Origin: Diadema setosum
Lineage: Eukaryota > Echinodermata > Echinoidea > Diadematoida > Diadematidae
Length of the DNA: 64,000 nucleotides
Direction: 5' to 3'
Assembly (NCBI GenBank): GCA_033980235.1
Contig: CM067072.1
Location: 17,673,047 to 17,737,046 of the forward strand
The notes under the pieces: model-generated
Databases searched by the model: none
What the model was told of the DNA's origin: nothing
Seen by the model: the letters and a program-made list of their open reading frames with translations, nothing else
Part shown: piece by piece, positions 25,661-38,142 of the stretch
Numbering within the stretch: the first letter of the stretch is position 1
Layout of the letters: each line of letters begins with the position of its first letter
Translations under genes and position numbers: made by a program

Positions 25661-28600
25661 ATGCAGGCAACATATTTTGACGGGAAATAGTTGTGAAACG
25701 ATCGCAATAAAATTTTGACAAATTACCCATTTGGGCTTCTCGAAGAACTCGTCGGGCAGTCATTGCACTCTTTTCCACTGACACGTCTGGAACAAAAAAA
25801 AAAAAAAAAAAATGAGTATAGCTTTACCCTCTTGGCATGCTTGGAGTTGACTGGAAACAGTTTTCCTTGGCATCAATCAGCCAATTACGGAATATGTTTT
25901 CTCCTTCTCTAGTTGATGCCTCAATTCAATCCGAGATTAATCTATTCGGGGTCAGAGGTCAGAGGTGTGAGAATGTGTTCGCACTGACAGCTGAAGAGGC
26001 GACGACTCACAAGATACGTTGCATCATGACTTTGTTCAAATTTTAGTCCTTTTGAAAAATTGGCATCTGTTTAAGATTGCTCATACAATAAGATAAAAAA
26101 AAATGCATTCTTGTCCAACGGACAGATGATAAGAAAAAAAAAAGATTATTAAAACCGAAAAAGAACCAGTAAACTAAAGACGCTTTAAATTAGCACAGGT
26201 TTATGTTTCGAATCATAAAAAGTTTCCATGCTACTTAGAACAGATCATAACTTCTTAAATTAAAAGGCTTACAACCAACCTCGTCGCTCTAGGAACCCAA
26301 AGTCTAATACTCTTCTTTATTCTATCATGTTGAGATTACTATTTCAGCGCTTCTCTCGCTGGATAATTTTATTGTTTCTTTTAATAAACCAGCTCTCGCT
26401 CATCAGAAATACTGATGAATTGTCTTCCTGTATGTAAATATATCTTGATCACTTTGGAGGAAGGTAGGGTAGTTTATAGGAGACTTGAACCCTAAACCCC
26501 AGGAATCCAGTCATGTGCTTTACCGCAAGACCAGACGTGATATCAGCTGACGCACCACTGTTCTACTGCGACAGAAGATATTCCCATATATTGGTGCTTC
26601 TTAAAGCAGGACTTGGAAGAATGAACATATATCGGCTTGAGGTATCTTGGAAATTTTTATCTCAATTTCGACTTTTTTTTTTAGTCACACGACATATTTC
26701 ACATGAGACAGATCTACCAATACGAAATCTTTATACTTTTGTGTAAATAATTATGCGCGTATCTCTTTGAGGCGTATATATATTTAAATTCGTATTTAGT
26801 ATCTACGTCGAGGCATAGATCAAGAAGAAGCGAATCACAATTTTGAATTTGGTGATTTCTGTATTTAGTTGTGAGATGCAGATAACATGGATCACTAATT
26901 ACCTATGGGAAAGAAGGAAATCACGTATGATTCCCTCGATGCATACCAATGGCGATGACCCCTTTACTCGGGGCTATGGGTGTGCGGGTGAACTGACCCT
27001 ATATCCTAACAGAAAGCGGTTGCACTTCATCAGCACAGAATAAGGAGAAAAGTTGATAGAGCTAGAACGCAATGACAAAATATTGACCAAATTCATGAAA
27101 CTTATGACAACCATTCACGAGCACAGGTCTAGGGCTAGCTTGACCACGTTTAGTATTATTAAACACAGACGCTATAATTAAGACAGCCGAGTAATCCGCA
27201 CGTTTTTTCCCGATATCAAAAGTGTAAAGAAAGTTGCTTTATAGTTCTCACCTAGATTTTTGCATACTTCGTCAATGTGTCATCTTTACAGAAAGAAAGC
27301 AACTACAAAACCTACGGAAATACCCAAACAAAGTATGACAAAGTGATCCTAAATAGACATACAAAAATGGTGATGTAAACCTGTAGTTTCTTCAATGATA
27401 TATGCGTTCTTACCGTGTGCCTTGTTGATGCACACGGCAATGCACACAATTATAATCATGATACACAGCGATTGTTCACATCCCGATAAGCATCTCGTTT
27501 TATATTTTAACTGATTTTAAAAGAAGCGTTTACATTGGATGCAGCGACAACTCATCCATATACAGACAGGCGGATCTGTGCAAACGACCCCAAGAAAGCA
27601 CCATGGAAGCTCCAGATCCATCCCGGCAGTGAACATTGTGACAAGGGCAGTGATTTCCCACCGTGCAAACTTTCACTGTTTTAACGCTTCAGGTTTTGAT
27701 TCTGCAGACTGAACAATGAAGTATAACCTTCTGGAGGCCTGAACATACTCGCAACAATGAAGGTAAACTAGTAACATGAGTACAATTTTATGCTACGGCA
27801 TTGCTATGCTTCACTTCTACAACATGGTCATTACTTGCTACAAATTCATAGCTCTCATATGTTGAAATCTTTGATACTTTCCTTTTAATTGATGACTAGC
27901 TTTGACTGGTTTCTCAGAGCAATTCATGATACTGGTTACAGCACTGCAGACTATCAGTGGAAACAGAGGGAGATGTTAAAATGGATCATACAATGGTGGC
28001 TACATCTCTTCTCTGCGAAATGTTGCCATGGGTGTTAACTGGTTGCTAGGAAACATGAACTTGTCACTTGTCTGCTGATTGATACGTCACAAATGTATTT
28101 TTTCTCTCCCTCTACGCCTCGAGGTCTGGTATAGGTTTCCTCCCAGCAGCAATAATGTCTAGGTGGTCCCAGTAGCGCTGGTTCACGAAATACGAGAGAG
28201 ACAACGATAAAATATCAATGACCTAGGTCATTATATTGCTGCAAAATACCCTGTAATTGTTTTCTCTTCGGCGCCGTGAATGTCGCGATCCAGAAGGTGG
28301 CACAAAAAGTAATTTTCAAAATAGATCTGCATCTCGTGTTGGAATGAGAGGGAGGAATGGAACTTTCGAAAAAACGGCTGGACGACTTGAAACTAGTCTT
28401 CCCTCCGACTCAAGCCTACTTTTACCCCACAAACACGACGGGGTATGGCACGCCCAATTTCCGAAATCAATCTGTCTCACAAGAAAAACACAAGGCGAAA
28501 GTTTTCATCTTTCTTCACATACCTATGGCATTAGATTGAAAGATAGTGATCTTGTTGTTGTATTCTCTTTTCACTTGACATGGTAAAGACAAAGTGTGAA

Positions 28601-30280
28601 GTTTCAGACGGCCTATTTTGTAGGGCATATGATGTGCTACGAGTCATGAATATCTACTGCCAAGCACATTATTAGGTGAACTCATTGTGGATATCATTTC
28701 AATACAAAAACTATCACAACGTAAAACAACCATGATGTGGCCTCCTAGATGTATACAATAACAAGTAGGTATGTAACTAAAGAAGATTAAAAAGACCTAC
28801 TCCAATACCTGAGTTTCAGATCAAAACATCGTATGATTCATCAGAATAAAATCCGTTGTATAGATCTAAACATTCCTCCTCTTCTCTAAGCTGTAACATG
28901 GCGTGCACACACACTCACACACACAAGTACACTATCACTCAAACATATACGCAAGCGTTTAGACATTACGGGCTAACACAGATTAGTCGCACTTGTTGTA
29001 GTGCATTTGTCTCTCTACCACGACGGAGCCTTACATTTCTGTATTTTTCTGCAGTTTTCAGCCGTCAATTCAGACGAACTCGGTGAGCTGCAGAGAGTAG
29101 GTGGGACGCTGACTCTGTCAGTGTCTCGTTTTCTTTGTTCCCCTTGTTACATTTTAAAGCGTTTTCTTCACTTTACCTCCTTGTCATTCATGTCATGTCT
29201 GAACGCCAAGCCTTCATCTTCTCTTTATGAAGACATCCTCTCCCATCAAACCCTTTCCAATTACATGCTGATAGTAGGTCATTACATTTACTTCGTGGAT
29301 AGCCACCAGGCTACCACCAGTTTCATTCTCAAAAAATTGGACTGTAGAATAAATGAATAGAGATAATTGTGACGTGAGAATTACCGAACTGTTATCAAAT
29401 TAAGGCGTTCCATTCATATTGAAGCTGACGGCAATGCGACAGCCAAACAAAGTACCGCCACGCTAAATCACAGACAATTATCAAATTGGCGTACAACAAT
29501 CGGCCATCAAGAACACGACCTACATTGCTGGTCCTGGTGGTTCTGCCCTTAGTCACCATGTTTGCTTGTAACTATATTAATGAACCTCACTCCCCAGGCC
29601 TACTCGGGAATGCATCCTAAACAGGTCAGGAGGATAACATCTTACGTCAAGAAGTTATGAAACTTATGAAGAAAAAAAATATAAAAATGGCTCTATATCT
29701 ATTTACAAGGGAAATCAAATCATACACCATGAAATTTCAGATGTACCCCTCGGCGTGACCAAAGTACTATTGCAGTACTTTAGTATGGCTGTCAAAAGGT
29801 CAATTACCCTGGGCAGGCAGGGAAGAAAGAGAGGGGGAGAGATTGGACAACGAAGGGAGAGAGAAATATATGTATAGGGAGAGAGAAGGGTGAGGGGATG
29901 GAGATAGCGAAGAGGAATTTATTGGAAGAGGAAAGAGAGATCTTAATGACTGGGTATATACTGATATGCAGAAATATCATGGAAGTCAATATAGGGAGTA
30001 GAAATTATAAACTGTTGAAGTCTGTTATTTTTTCCTTTTGTAAAGCTTTGGCTTGTATGATTTCTATGATTTAAAAAAAAAATCAAATTTGCAGGCAGCA
30101 CAATAAAGTCAGGAGGACGGTGTTGGAAGCACACCTTATATGTCGTATCATCATCCCATAAGAATGGTCTGAGATTTGAATAGCGTTTTTATAATAACAA
30201 CAAGGGATGCATGGGTAACATCAGAAAAAAAAAGTCTTGACATGTACTTTTGCAAAGCTTTCGGTGATGTGGGGTTATAT
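25660..30280. other. Intergenic, no gene seen
   Basis: AT-rich sequence with isolated short frames, the longest a 109-codon plus frame at 28257-28586. These lack domain features, splice context or a partner frame, and are left unannotated. Confidence 0.5.
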
Positions 30281-30282
30281 TA

Positions 30283-30283
30283 C

Positions 30284-30332
<49 letters not shown>
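30283..30332. repeat. (TA)n microsatellite
   Basis: A pure TA run of about 50 bp. Confidence 0.95.
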
Positions 30333-30334
<2 letters not shown>

Positions 30335-30336
<2 letters not shown>

Positions 30337-32150
30337 TATAAGAATACATAATGATATTCTAGATTACCCTGATAGAAGATTACCTTAGGACTACCGAATC
30401 CAGCAGAGATTGAAAATACATGTAGCCCTCATTTATTATAAGTCAGCTAGTTCAGTTAACAGCTTTCAAATAAACCGCAAATGTGTACGTCGTCTACAGG
30501 GTGTTTTTTTTTTCAGATTTTTAAAAGTACACCATGCATTCTGGTTGATATTCTGACTATCTGCATATCGACATATCTTTTTTTTTAATATAATTAATTT
30601 GTACAAGAATTATAGTATGGGGTAATGCAGCGTTTGAAGAGCTCCTGACTCTTGGTTTCCTTTCTCCTTTATATGTCATGCACCATCGTGGACATTTAGC
30701 CCACACGTCGTGTACGCACACAGACACAGGCACAGACACATATAATATAATTATTTATATATGAAAAAAATGCATATAATGCATTTAAATAACAAGTATT
30801 TTATATAGAGGGAGAGATATGTGTGTATGCGTGCATACCTGTGCGTGTGTATGTATGTATGTGTGAAATAACAAACACCACAAACTCATGTTTCCTGCCT
30901 ATTCTGGAGGCCGATGGCGGTGAAAACAATATTAAAAAAAAAACATAAAAACCTGTAGCTGTGAAGTCAATATGAACATTACAGGCCGTCAGCACAGACA
31001 CTTGAGAATGAAACGATGAATTTGGCTAAAATGACAGTGAGGGGAATGCAACGGCTTATTCCCAAACTATTAACGTCAATTGTTTGGGCGCCTCTGACGT
31101 CAACAGCTAAAAACCAGAGTCAAATATTTTCGCATTCGGTTATTATTACGCTCAATTTAACATGTCGTGCAGCAATCGGTAACCTTGTAAACTCCACACC
31201 GAAGCAGTCACCTTCGATTTTCCTTTTCATTTTCCAGTGTTTTCACTTTTTTCACTTTACACTGTACAAAAACGAGAAAAAGTCATTTGTTATCCTGCAT
31301 GAACGCGTCCATCACACAAAAACACGTCTCCAGCTCGATAGAAAGGTGATATAAAAAGGTATCGACATTCTTATTTTCTGTTAATTTGTAGTCTATTTCT
31401 TGCACACTTTAGACTTCTCGACTCTTACTCTACCTCACATTAAATGAAGGCAGTTCAAGAACTTTGTACTACGGAAGCATTTAAGGCCCAGTGCTGCTTA
31501 ATTATCGGAAGAAATAACGACTTTGAATGCGGCTCACTTTAAATCTTGAGTGCGGAGATTTTTTTTTTTCGCTTTCTTGTTCCGAAAGGAAGAAAGAGAG
31601 AAGTGGTAGAGAGAGAAAATAAATAAAACTATGACAAATGATTAACGCTTGACGCTCACATTGACGTTACAGTGGTTTGGATCACAAGTCGAGGTGAGAT
31701 AATTGAAGAGGCTACGAAGAGAGAGATGGAGAGAGACAGGGAAATATAGTGAAATATAGTGAACTTTAGCTCACTTGAAGCTTTGAGAATGTTCGACAGC
31801 ACCTCTGCATTAAAGGAACATTTCAACTTATGACATATTTCCATCCTTTCTCCAACATGGATTTCCAGTCCTTGTCTTGAACGATATTTTGATAAAAGTA
31901 CATAAATAATCTGCCTTGACTAAGCTGTTTGAAGACATATTTGTTAGGGTTTGAGATAATTTTGGGAATTTCTGGTAATGCTAATGAAAATCGAACTTTC
32001 CCCGCACGTAAGATATTTTACAGCTTCGAAATAAGTGATATCTAATCTCTGATATCTTCTAAAAGGCATCATATTGTCTTTTGAGTTCCTGGAGTATGCA
32101 TAGCCTGTGTGATGAAGTTAATTATGTGACCAGTAAAGCCCGTGTAATAA
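30335..32150. other. Intergenic, no gene seen
   Basis: No recognisable coding or RNA gene. The frame at 31016-31354 (plus, 112 codons) has no family signature. Confidence 0.5.

Positions 32151-32193
<43 letters not shown>
32151..32193. repeat. (TA)n microsatellite
   Basis: A pure TA run of about 42 bp. Confidence 0.95.
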
Positions 32194-32197
<4 letters not shown>

Positions 32198-32374
32198 TGT
32201 TGTACTCATTAGATAAAAAAAAATCAATTTAGCGCAGCATTAATCCTGGAATCTGCAACAGTTTTATATTTTCAAGCATTTACTCAGGTAAGGGTATGTT
32301 TCTGCAGAATGTATTCCATAACAATGTGGATTTTGAAATACAGTGAGATGATTTATGTTTACAAAACTGCCAAT

Positions 32375-32429
32375 AATTATAATGATAATGATATTGATGA
32401 TAATAATAACAACAACAATAATAATTATG

Positions 32430-32468
<39 letters not shown>

Positions 32469-32850
32469 GTAATGATGATGATAATAATAATAATAATAAC
32501 AATACTACTACTAATAATAATAATAGTAATAATAATAATGATAATAATGATAATAATAACAGCTGATATTTTCAGAGCACCTTTTCCACTGGATACAAAG
32601 CGCTAGGAGATGTCATCCCTGGTTAATTGCCATAGGAGATTAATATACATACAAATTAACAGGCAATGAATATGTAAGCCCAGTGCATACATAGGGGTTT
32701 CAGAATAAACAGGTCTTCAAATTCTGTTTGAAGTGATCCAGTGTTGGTGATAATTTCAGAAGAGAAGGGAGCCTATTCCACAGCCTGGGTGCCAGGAGAA
32801 AGGTGCATCGCCAGCTGGATAGTTGGTGCGTGGTTGAGTGAAGGTAAGAA
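32375..32850 (-). mobile_element. 5'-truncated CR1/L2-like LINE, 3' end with long (ATT)n tail
   Basis: On the minus strand, APRLWNRLPSLLKL then FKQNLKTCLF and a stop at 32702-32700 match the C-terminal signature of CR1/L2-clade ORF2 proteins (PxLWNxLP ... FKxxLKTxLF). A roughly 130-bp 3' UTR containing AGCGCTTTGTATCC then runs into about 185 bp of ATT/ATG/GTT trinucleotide repeat at 32375-32562, read as the element's expanded tail. Upstream coding remains recognisable to about 32850 and then stops, so it is 5'-truncated. Confidence 0.75.
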
Positions 32851-33159
32851 TATCAACGATTAATATTGCAAATGAAATGGAATAAAGAATAGTTACGCCC
32901 ACTTCGAATGCGTTAGTACGTGCAAAGTAGCTTGATTATATTATTAAGTCGGTTCTTCACTTAGCTTTTTCGCTTTTGTATTGTGATTTGTTGTAGCATT
33001 TTATTCACGGGGTTATTTGGCTGATAGAAGGCGATGAAATGAATCAAACAAACCACTGCGTCAATTAAGCCGAACACATCTATAAGCGCGCGAGGATTTA
33101 CAGCGACTGCGGTATGACCATGTTCCGAGATGGGTATGTTCATTATTTCCATGGTCCAT

Positions 33160-33465
33160 TGATCCAAAAATGAAATAAGATTCGTTATTCCTAATGCTTG
33201 TCTATCCGAAAACGAAATAAGGTTCATTAGTCCGAAGATTCGTTAATCCGAAAGTGAAATAAGGTTCGTTATTTCGAAGGTATACGTTCATCCGGAAATG
33301 AAATAAGGTTTGTTAGGTTTCATCCGAATATGAAAAAGGATGCGTATTACCGAGCTTCGAAGTCATGAACCTTATTGGTTTCGGATTAACTAACCTTCGG
33401 AATAACGAACTTTATTTTTTTTTTTTGCGGATTAACGAATCTTCGGAATAACGCACTGTAACTGT
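33160..33465. repeat. TTCGTTATTCCGAA-word repeat, copy 1
   Basis: A 300-bp segment built from TTCGTTAATCCGAAA and GAAATAAGGTTCGTTAT words, in one orientation in the left half and as TTCGGAATAACGAA in the right half, giving a quasi-palindrome. The right end reads CTTCGGAATAACGCACTGTAAC. A second, related copy lies at 38620-38880. It is probably a non-autonomous DNA element or satellite-like unit; I cannot assign a class. Confidence 0.65.
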
Positions 33466-33809
33466 CCCGCAAGCCCTCGATCCTGAAGAAGCAGATAACG
33501 GTGGTTTCCCCGTTTCATTCCTCAGATCTTCTATAATACATGTATCCTTACAGCCGATTAGGAATGCAACGATGCGATGAAAAAAAAACATGATTATGAC
33601 TGTTATAATAATCCAACTCAAGATTTTTATCGTGATACATGAGCATGTAGGTCATTCCAAAAAAAAAAAAAAAAAGAGAAGAAAAGAAATGATAACCTGG
33701 TGATGATGATTGTGTATATATTTGTTCCTGAATGTTTTTCTTGCTGTATATTTCAGCTGACGGCTGAAGTCTTGACATTATTTCAAAATGTGAGATTAAG
33801 AAATACATG

Positions 33810-34946
33810 TAATAATAATAATAATAATGATAATTCACAACATTTATATAGCGCGTTATTACATAAAATGTCTCTAAGCGCTATGGGAAAAAGAAAACAA
33901 TAGAAAGGGAAGAAGAGGAAAGAAAAGAGAGAAAGAAGAAGAAGGTACAGTTTCAGAAACGGTATAAGATATGAGACACAGTCATAATACTACTCAATAA
34001 ACAAATACGTTTTTAACATGGATTTAAATGTGTCCACTGAGTCTGTTTGTTTCAAGCATTCAGGTAAACTGTTCCAGAGTTGAGGTGATGCTGACTGAAA
34101 AGCTCTAGAACCATACGATTGTGTATTGACAGGAGGAGGTATCAAAAGTGATTTGTTGTTAGACCGCAAGTTCCGGGAGGGTAGGTATTCAGTTATCAAC
34201 TGTTGAAGAAAAACCGGTGCAATATTTCGCAAACATTTAAAAGTTAACAAAAGAATCTTGACGTTAATTCGTTCGCGGATTCTTAACATATACAGTTCTC
34301 TCAGTAGTGGGTTAACCGACTCACGTGAACGACGTTTAGTAATAAGCCTGGCAACTGAATTTTGAACTCTCTGCAGTTGTTGATTTGCGCATCAGGCAGA
34401 CCATACAAGAGACTGCTGCAAAAGTCAATGCGAGACATAACTAGTGCCTGAGCGAGTCTCTGGGTTGTCTTTTTCGTCAGAAATTGGCGGATGCTGCCAA
34501 TTTTGTGTAGGGCAAATGAGGCTGATCTGTACACATTGTTAACATGAGTCTTCAAAAACAGATTGTGATCAAATATGACACCCAAGTTCCTTGCATCTGT
34601 GCAGCATTGTATAATAGTATCATCTAAAGAAATCGTACTAATCGGGCTTGAAATCCTGTGCCTGCTTGTGAAATGTATACATTCTGTTTTGCTTTCATTT
34701 AGCTTAAAACCATTCTGTATTGACCAACTCTTAATATCCGAGACACATGCACTGAGTCTTTGTATAGCAGTAGACTGATGCTGCTTCTTGAAGACAAGGT
34801 AAATTTGAGTATCGTCTGCATAGGTCATACACCTTATGTCATGGTGCTTGATGACATCCTCTAATGGAGATGAGAAGAGTGTAAAGGCCAGTGGGCCAAT
34901 GACAGACCCTTGGGGAACTCCGAAGTTATCACGAATCACGTGTATC
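33810..34946 (-). mobile_element. 5'-truncated CR1/L2-like LINE with reverse transcriptase C-terminal half
   Basis: The minus frame 34948-34301 opens with the reverse transcriptase block GVPQGSVIGPLAFTLF, followed by the catalytic MTYADDTQIY, FKLNESKTECIHF and LGVIFD motifs. After one frameshift near 34380, where LQRVQNSVARLITKRR becomes readable, the C-terminal domain continues in 34289-33990 with KILLLTFKCL and PQLWNSLPECL ... FKSMLKTYLF. The 3' UTR contains AGCGCTTAGAGAC and GCGCTATATAAATG and ends in an (ATT)n tail at 33810-33833. The first preserved motif is at 34940, so the 5' half, including the endonuclease, is missing. With a single frameshift this is among the younger LINE copies here. 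Confidence 0.9.
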
Positions 34947-35344
34947 ATGTATCACGAATTTCTGTAATTTATAAAAACCTAGTGTGCAAGCGAGCGCGAA
35001 TGTGTGCAGATTTTTATATGAACGTAAAATACATGTTTTGTTTTTGGATGTGCCTGTGTGGGAATATTTTTTAGAGTTACTCAAAGTTGATACACGTCTA
35101 TGACACCATTGACAGATTATTTCAGAAGCTGTTGCTTCGACTGCAACCATGTTTTCGACATGAGAAAAAATTGTGGTGTAATGTTATGACGTTGCGTTTT
35201 CCTTCACAGTGTGTAAAGTGTAAATTCGTCAGATGCGATTCTCGTGAAAAAATTGTTCTGGAACATTCATATCAATTATCATATCAACACAATTTCAAGA
35301 CAAACAATACACTGTAATAACAGTCATCATCATAATCATCATCA

Positions 35345-37310
35345 CCCCACTTACACTTGTGCTACGAAAAGTCTCGGCCGGTTATGACCTCGGAGGACAT
35401 CATGACTCCTTGAATCACCTTCTATTTATGGACGACCTGAAGCTGTTTTGCAAAGACGAGAAGCAGTGCGACACGCTAGCTCAAACCAGGGAGGTGAGCT
35501 CACCTCCTTGCTCAAACTGTTCGTCTGGTCAGCAAAGAAATCGGAATGGACTTCGGCATTAACAGGTGCGCTACCCTGGTTATGAAAAGAGGGAGGCAAG
35601 TGAAGAGTGAAAGAAAATTAGTTCCTGATGGAAGAAAGCTACAGAGTTTAGAAGGAGGAGAGAATTACACATTCCTCGGTGAATTGGAATCTGATGATTA
35701 CATGTATATACAGATCAATGCGATCAAAGTGTGAAGATGTAACGAGTGAAGATCCAGAGAGTATACTAAAATCACACCTAAATGGCGACCACGTGGTCAC
35801 AGCTCTGAAAACCTGGGCGGTAGCACTCTTGAGATACACAGGAGGAGTGATGGAATGGACGAAGGCGGAACTGGCTGCTATGGATCGAAATGTAAGAAAA
35901 ATAGCTCGATATACTAAACCCGCCAAATGAGAGCTGATGTCGACATGTTGTACTTGCCGAGGAAAGGAGGCCGAGGGCTCGTGAACGCTTCAGACTGCGT
36001 GGAGATGGAGCAACGGATCGGCCTCAATGATTACAAGAACAGCACTGAGGACAAAAATTCTTCAAGCCGTGCATGTGGAATTTGGCAAGGATAGCTTCTT
36101 TGATCCACTGGATTTCAAAACCCAGAAACGAGCAAAAAGATCAGCAAAGTGGAGAGAAAAGCAGTTGCAAGGGCAGTTCTGCAGAGAGACGGAGAACATC
36201 AGCAGTAATGACACATGGTTGTTGTTGTTGTTGTTGTTGTTCATTTTCCATCTGTGAAGATGGCTGGGTAGCCAATATTCAGCTACACTAAGCTGGTCTT
36301 CCATGGGGTCCAGTTGGATGTGGGGTGGGACCACTTCACCGGGTTAGACACCCTGCTCTTTGCGATGAATGAATGAAGCGGGATCTTTTACGTGCATGAG
36401 CTGTGACTCTCTCATACACGAGACCTCCATTTTATGTCCTATCCGAGGGACAGAGTGTTTTGCCTCTTGCTAGAGGGGACGGTATGTTTACACACAACAT
36501 TGCTCAGTCCAGACTCGGGTTCGAACCCGGGCCGCGTGATCGTGAGGCAGACGCGCTACCGACTGAGCCAACTCACCGTTATGGCTGAAGAAAGGAGAAC
36601 TGACGAAGAAGACAGAAGGACTGATCATCGCTGCCCGAGAGCAAACACTGTAATGCTCTAAAAGCCAAGCTATAACAGAAAAGACATATGGATGCCACAT
36701 GCAGGATATACCGAGAAAGACAGTACAATGTACAACATATCGTTTGTGGCTAAAGTAAACTGGCCCAAAAAGAGTACAAAAGACGACATACAAACTGGCA
36801 CAAGTCATTCACTGGGAGCTTTGCAGAAAACATGAAATACCATGTGAGAGCAAATAATATATGTACGAACCACGGAAAGTTTCCGAAAATGACCAAATTA
36901 AAATCCTGTGGGATTTTCATGTCCAAACTGACAATGCCGTCCAGCATTGGCGTCCGGATACCGTCGTCGTAGAAGAGGCTCGACAGATGTGAACGATGGT
37001 CAGTGTCGCTGTACCGGGAGACAGCATGCAGAGTAATCGAAAAGGAGAGGGAAATATATAAAAGTACCAGGACTTGGCCAGAGAACTTCGCCGCCTGTGG
37101 AATACGAGAACGACGGTGGTCCCCATTGTAGTCGGAGCACTCGAAACAATAATTGACGCCAAAGCAGCTGCGACGTTACTTGGACGATGTGGGTGTGCTC
37201 GACCGAGTGCAAACGCTCCAAAAAGCAGCAATCCTCGCAAAAGTATTAGAAGTCTAAGGTTCCAGAATGAAACTTGACGTGATATTGATCTCCAGAAGAC
37301 ATTCTGTGAT
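35345..37310 (+). mobile_element. Decayed RLE-type LINE (R2/R4/HERO/NeSL-like), interrupted by a SINE
   Basis: Plus-strand reverse transcriptase remnants start with LNHLLFMDDLKLFCKDEKQ near 35410, the MDDLK box replacing YADD. They continue with IGMDFGINRCATLVMKRG (35545), ALKTWAVALLRYTGGVMEWT (35800) and VDMLYLPRKGGRGLVNASD (35940). The SINE at 36218-36578 cuts the element. Beyond it the C-terminal domain goes on: WLKKGELTKKTEGLIIAARE near 36580, ILWDFHVQTDNAVQHWRPD near 36905, then VSVAVPGDS and KYQDLARELRRLWN near 37010-37095, and LQKAAILAKVL near 37215. The RPD...VAVPGDS arrangement fits the restriction-like endonuclease of early-branching LINEs. Many stops and frameshifts make it inactive. 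A trinucleotide tail follows at 37315-37395. Confidence 0.8.
36218..36578 (-). mobile_element. tRNA-derived SINE, copy A (nested in LINE)
   Basis: Read on the minus strand, the head starts GGTGAGTTGGCTCAGTCGG, has a tRNA-like B box GGTTCGAACCC (around 36518-36528), then a non-tRNA body with GGACATAAAATGGAGGTC, CACGTAAAAGATCCCGC and CCAGCCATCTTCACAGATGG, ending in (CAA)n at 36241-36218. It splits the RLE-type LINE, whose coding parts continue on both sides. The body resembles widely conserved SINE core domains, but I do not assign a named family. Confidence 0.85.
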
Positions 37311-37314
37311 GATG

Positions 37315-37395
37315 GAAACAATAATAACAACAATGATGATGATAACAATAATAATGACAATGATGATGATGACAATAATAATAATAATACATGAT
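37315..37395. repeat. ATA/ATG trinucleotide tract
   Basis: Mixed AAT/GAT/AAC trinucleotides directly after the RLE-type LINE, probably its 3' tail or an expansion seeded by it. Confidence 0.7.
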
Positions 37396-37549
37396 AATAA
37401 CATCCATACAAACATAAAACATAAAGTTGGATTTACTTCAAATGTATGTATGAAAGTAAAGTGTATCAGACTGTATACAGCCCTGCTTAGGTTAATCTTT
37501 TCTCGGCATATCGTCGGAGGTGGCACAGACATCAAGTCTGGGTCAAGGT

Positions 37550-37896
37550 GGTGAGTTGGCTCGGTCGGTAGCGCGTCTGCCTCCGACCCAAGCGACCCGG
37601 GTTCGATACCCGAGTCTGGACTGAGCAATGTTGTGTGTAATCACACCGTCCGCTCTAGCAAGAGGCAAAACACTCTGCTGCATGTCCCTCGGATAGGACA
37701 TAAAATGGAGGTCCCGTGTATGAGAGAGTCACAACTCATGCACGCAAAAGATCCCGCTTCATTCATTCATCGCAAAGAGCAGGGTGATAACCCGGTGAAA
37801 TGGTCCCGCCTCACATCCAACTGGACCCTACGGAAAACCAGCTTACGTGTAGCTGAATATGGGCTATCCAGCCATCTTCTCAGATGGAAAAAAAAA
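37550..37896 (+). mobile_element. tRNA-derived SINE, copy B
   Basis: The same family as copy A in the opposite orientation: head GGTGAGTTGGCTCGGTCGG, B box GGTTCGATACC at 37600-37610, body with GGACATAAAATGGAGGTCC and AAAAGATCCCGCTTCATTC, end CAGATGG then an A run. The two copies are largely alignable over about 330 bp and differ mainly in the anticodon-like region and the 3' tail. Confidence 0.88.
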
Positions 37897-38142
37897 TGAC
37901 AAACCAATAGTGTATGGGTAACGATTCTCTGACAACAATTCTTTTTCTTCTTTTTTTTAATAGGACAAGAGGTAATAGGCCTACATGTAGTTAATTCTTC
38001 GGGAGCCTAATACGGTAGAATCATGGAGACTTGGCAGGTCTATACATTCCATTCATGATGAATATGACATTGGGAATTTAGATCTTGACCTACTGGATTA
38101 AAACACACACACAGACATATCATGTTTTATATACCATGTTAA

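Noticed and set aside
28257..28586. 109-codon plus-strand frame
   Set aside because: No domain, no splice context and no recognisable similarity; composition looks like ordinary non-coding DNA.
31016..31354. 112-codon plus-strand frame
   Set aside because: Low-complexity Phe/Ser-rich end and no family signature; most likely chance.
32375..32562. Asn-rich protein from the trinucleotide tract
   Set aside because: Simple-sequence translation of a LINE tail expansion.
36481..36578. tRNA gene suggested by GGTTCGAACCC and a tRNA-like head
   Set aside because: No complete cloverleaf; the head continues into a body shared with the copy at 37550, so it is a SINE, not a tRNA gene. The same holds for copy B.
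36917..37411. 164-codon minus-strand frame rich in Leu and Ser
   Set aside because: Opposite strand of the RLE-type LINE and its trinucleotide tail; a shadow frame.
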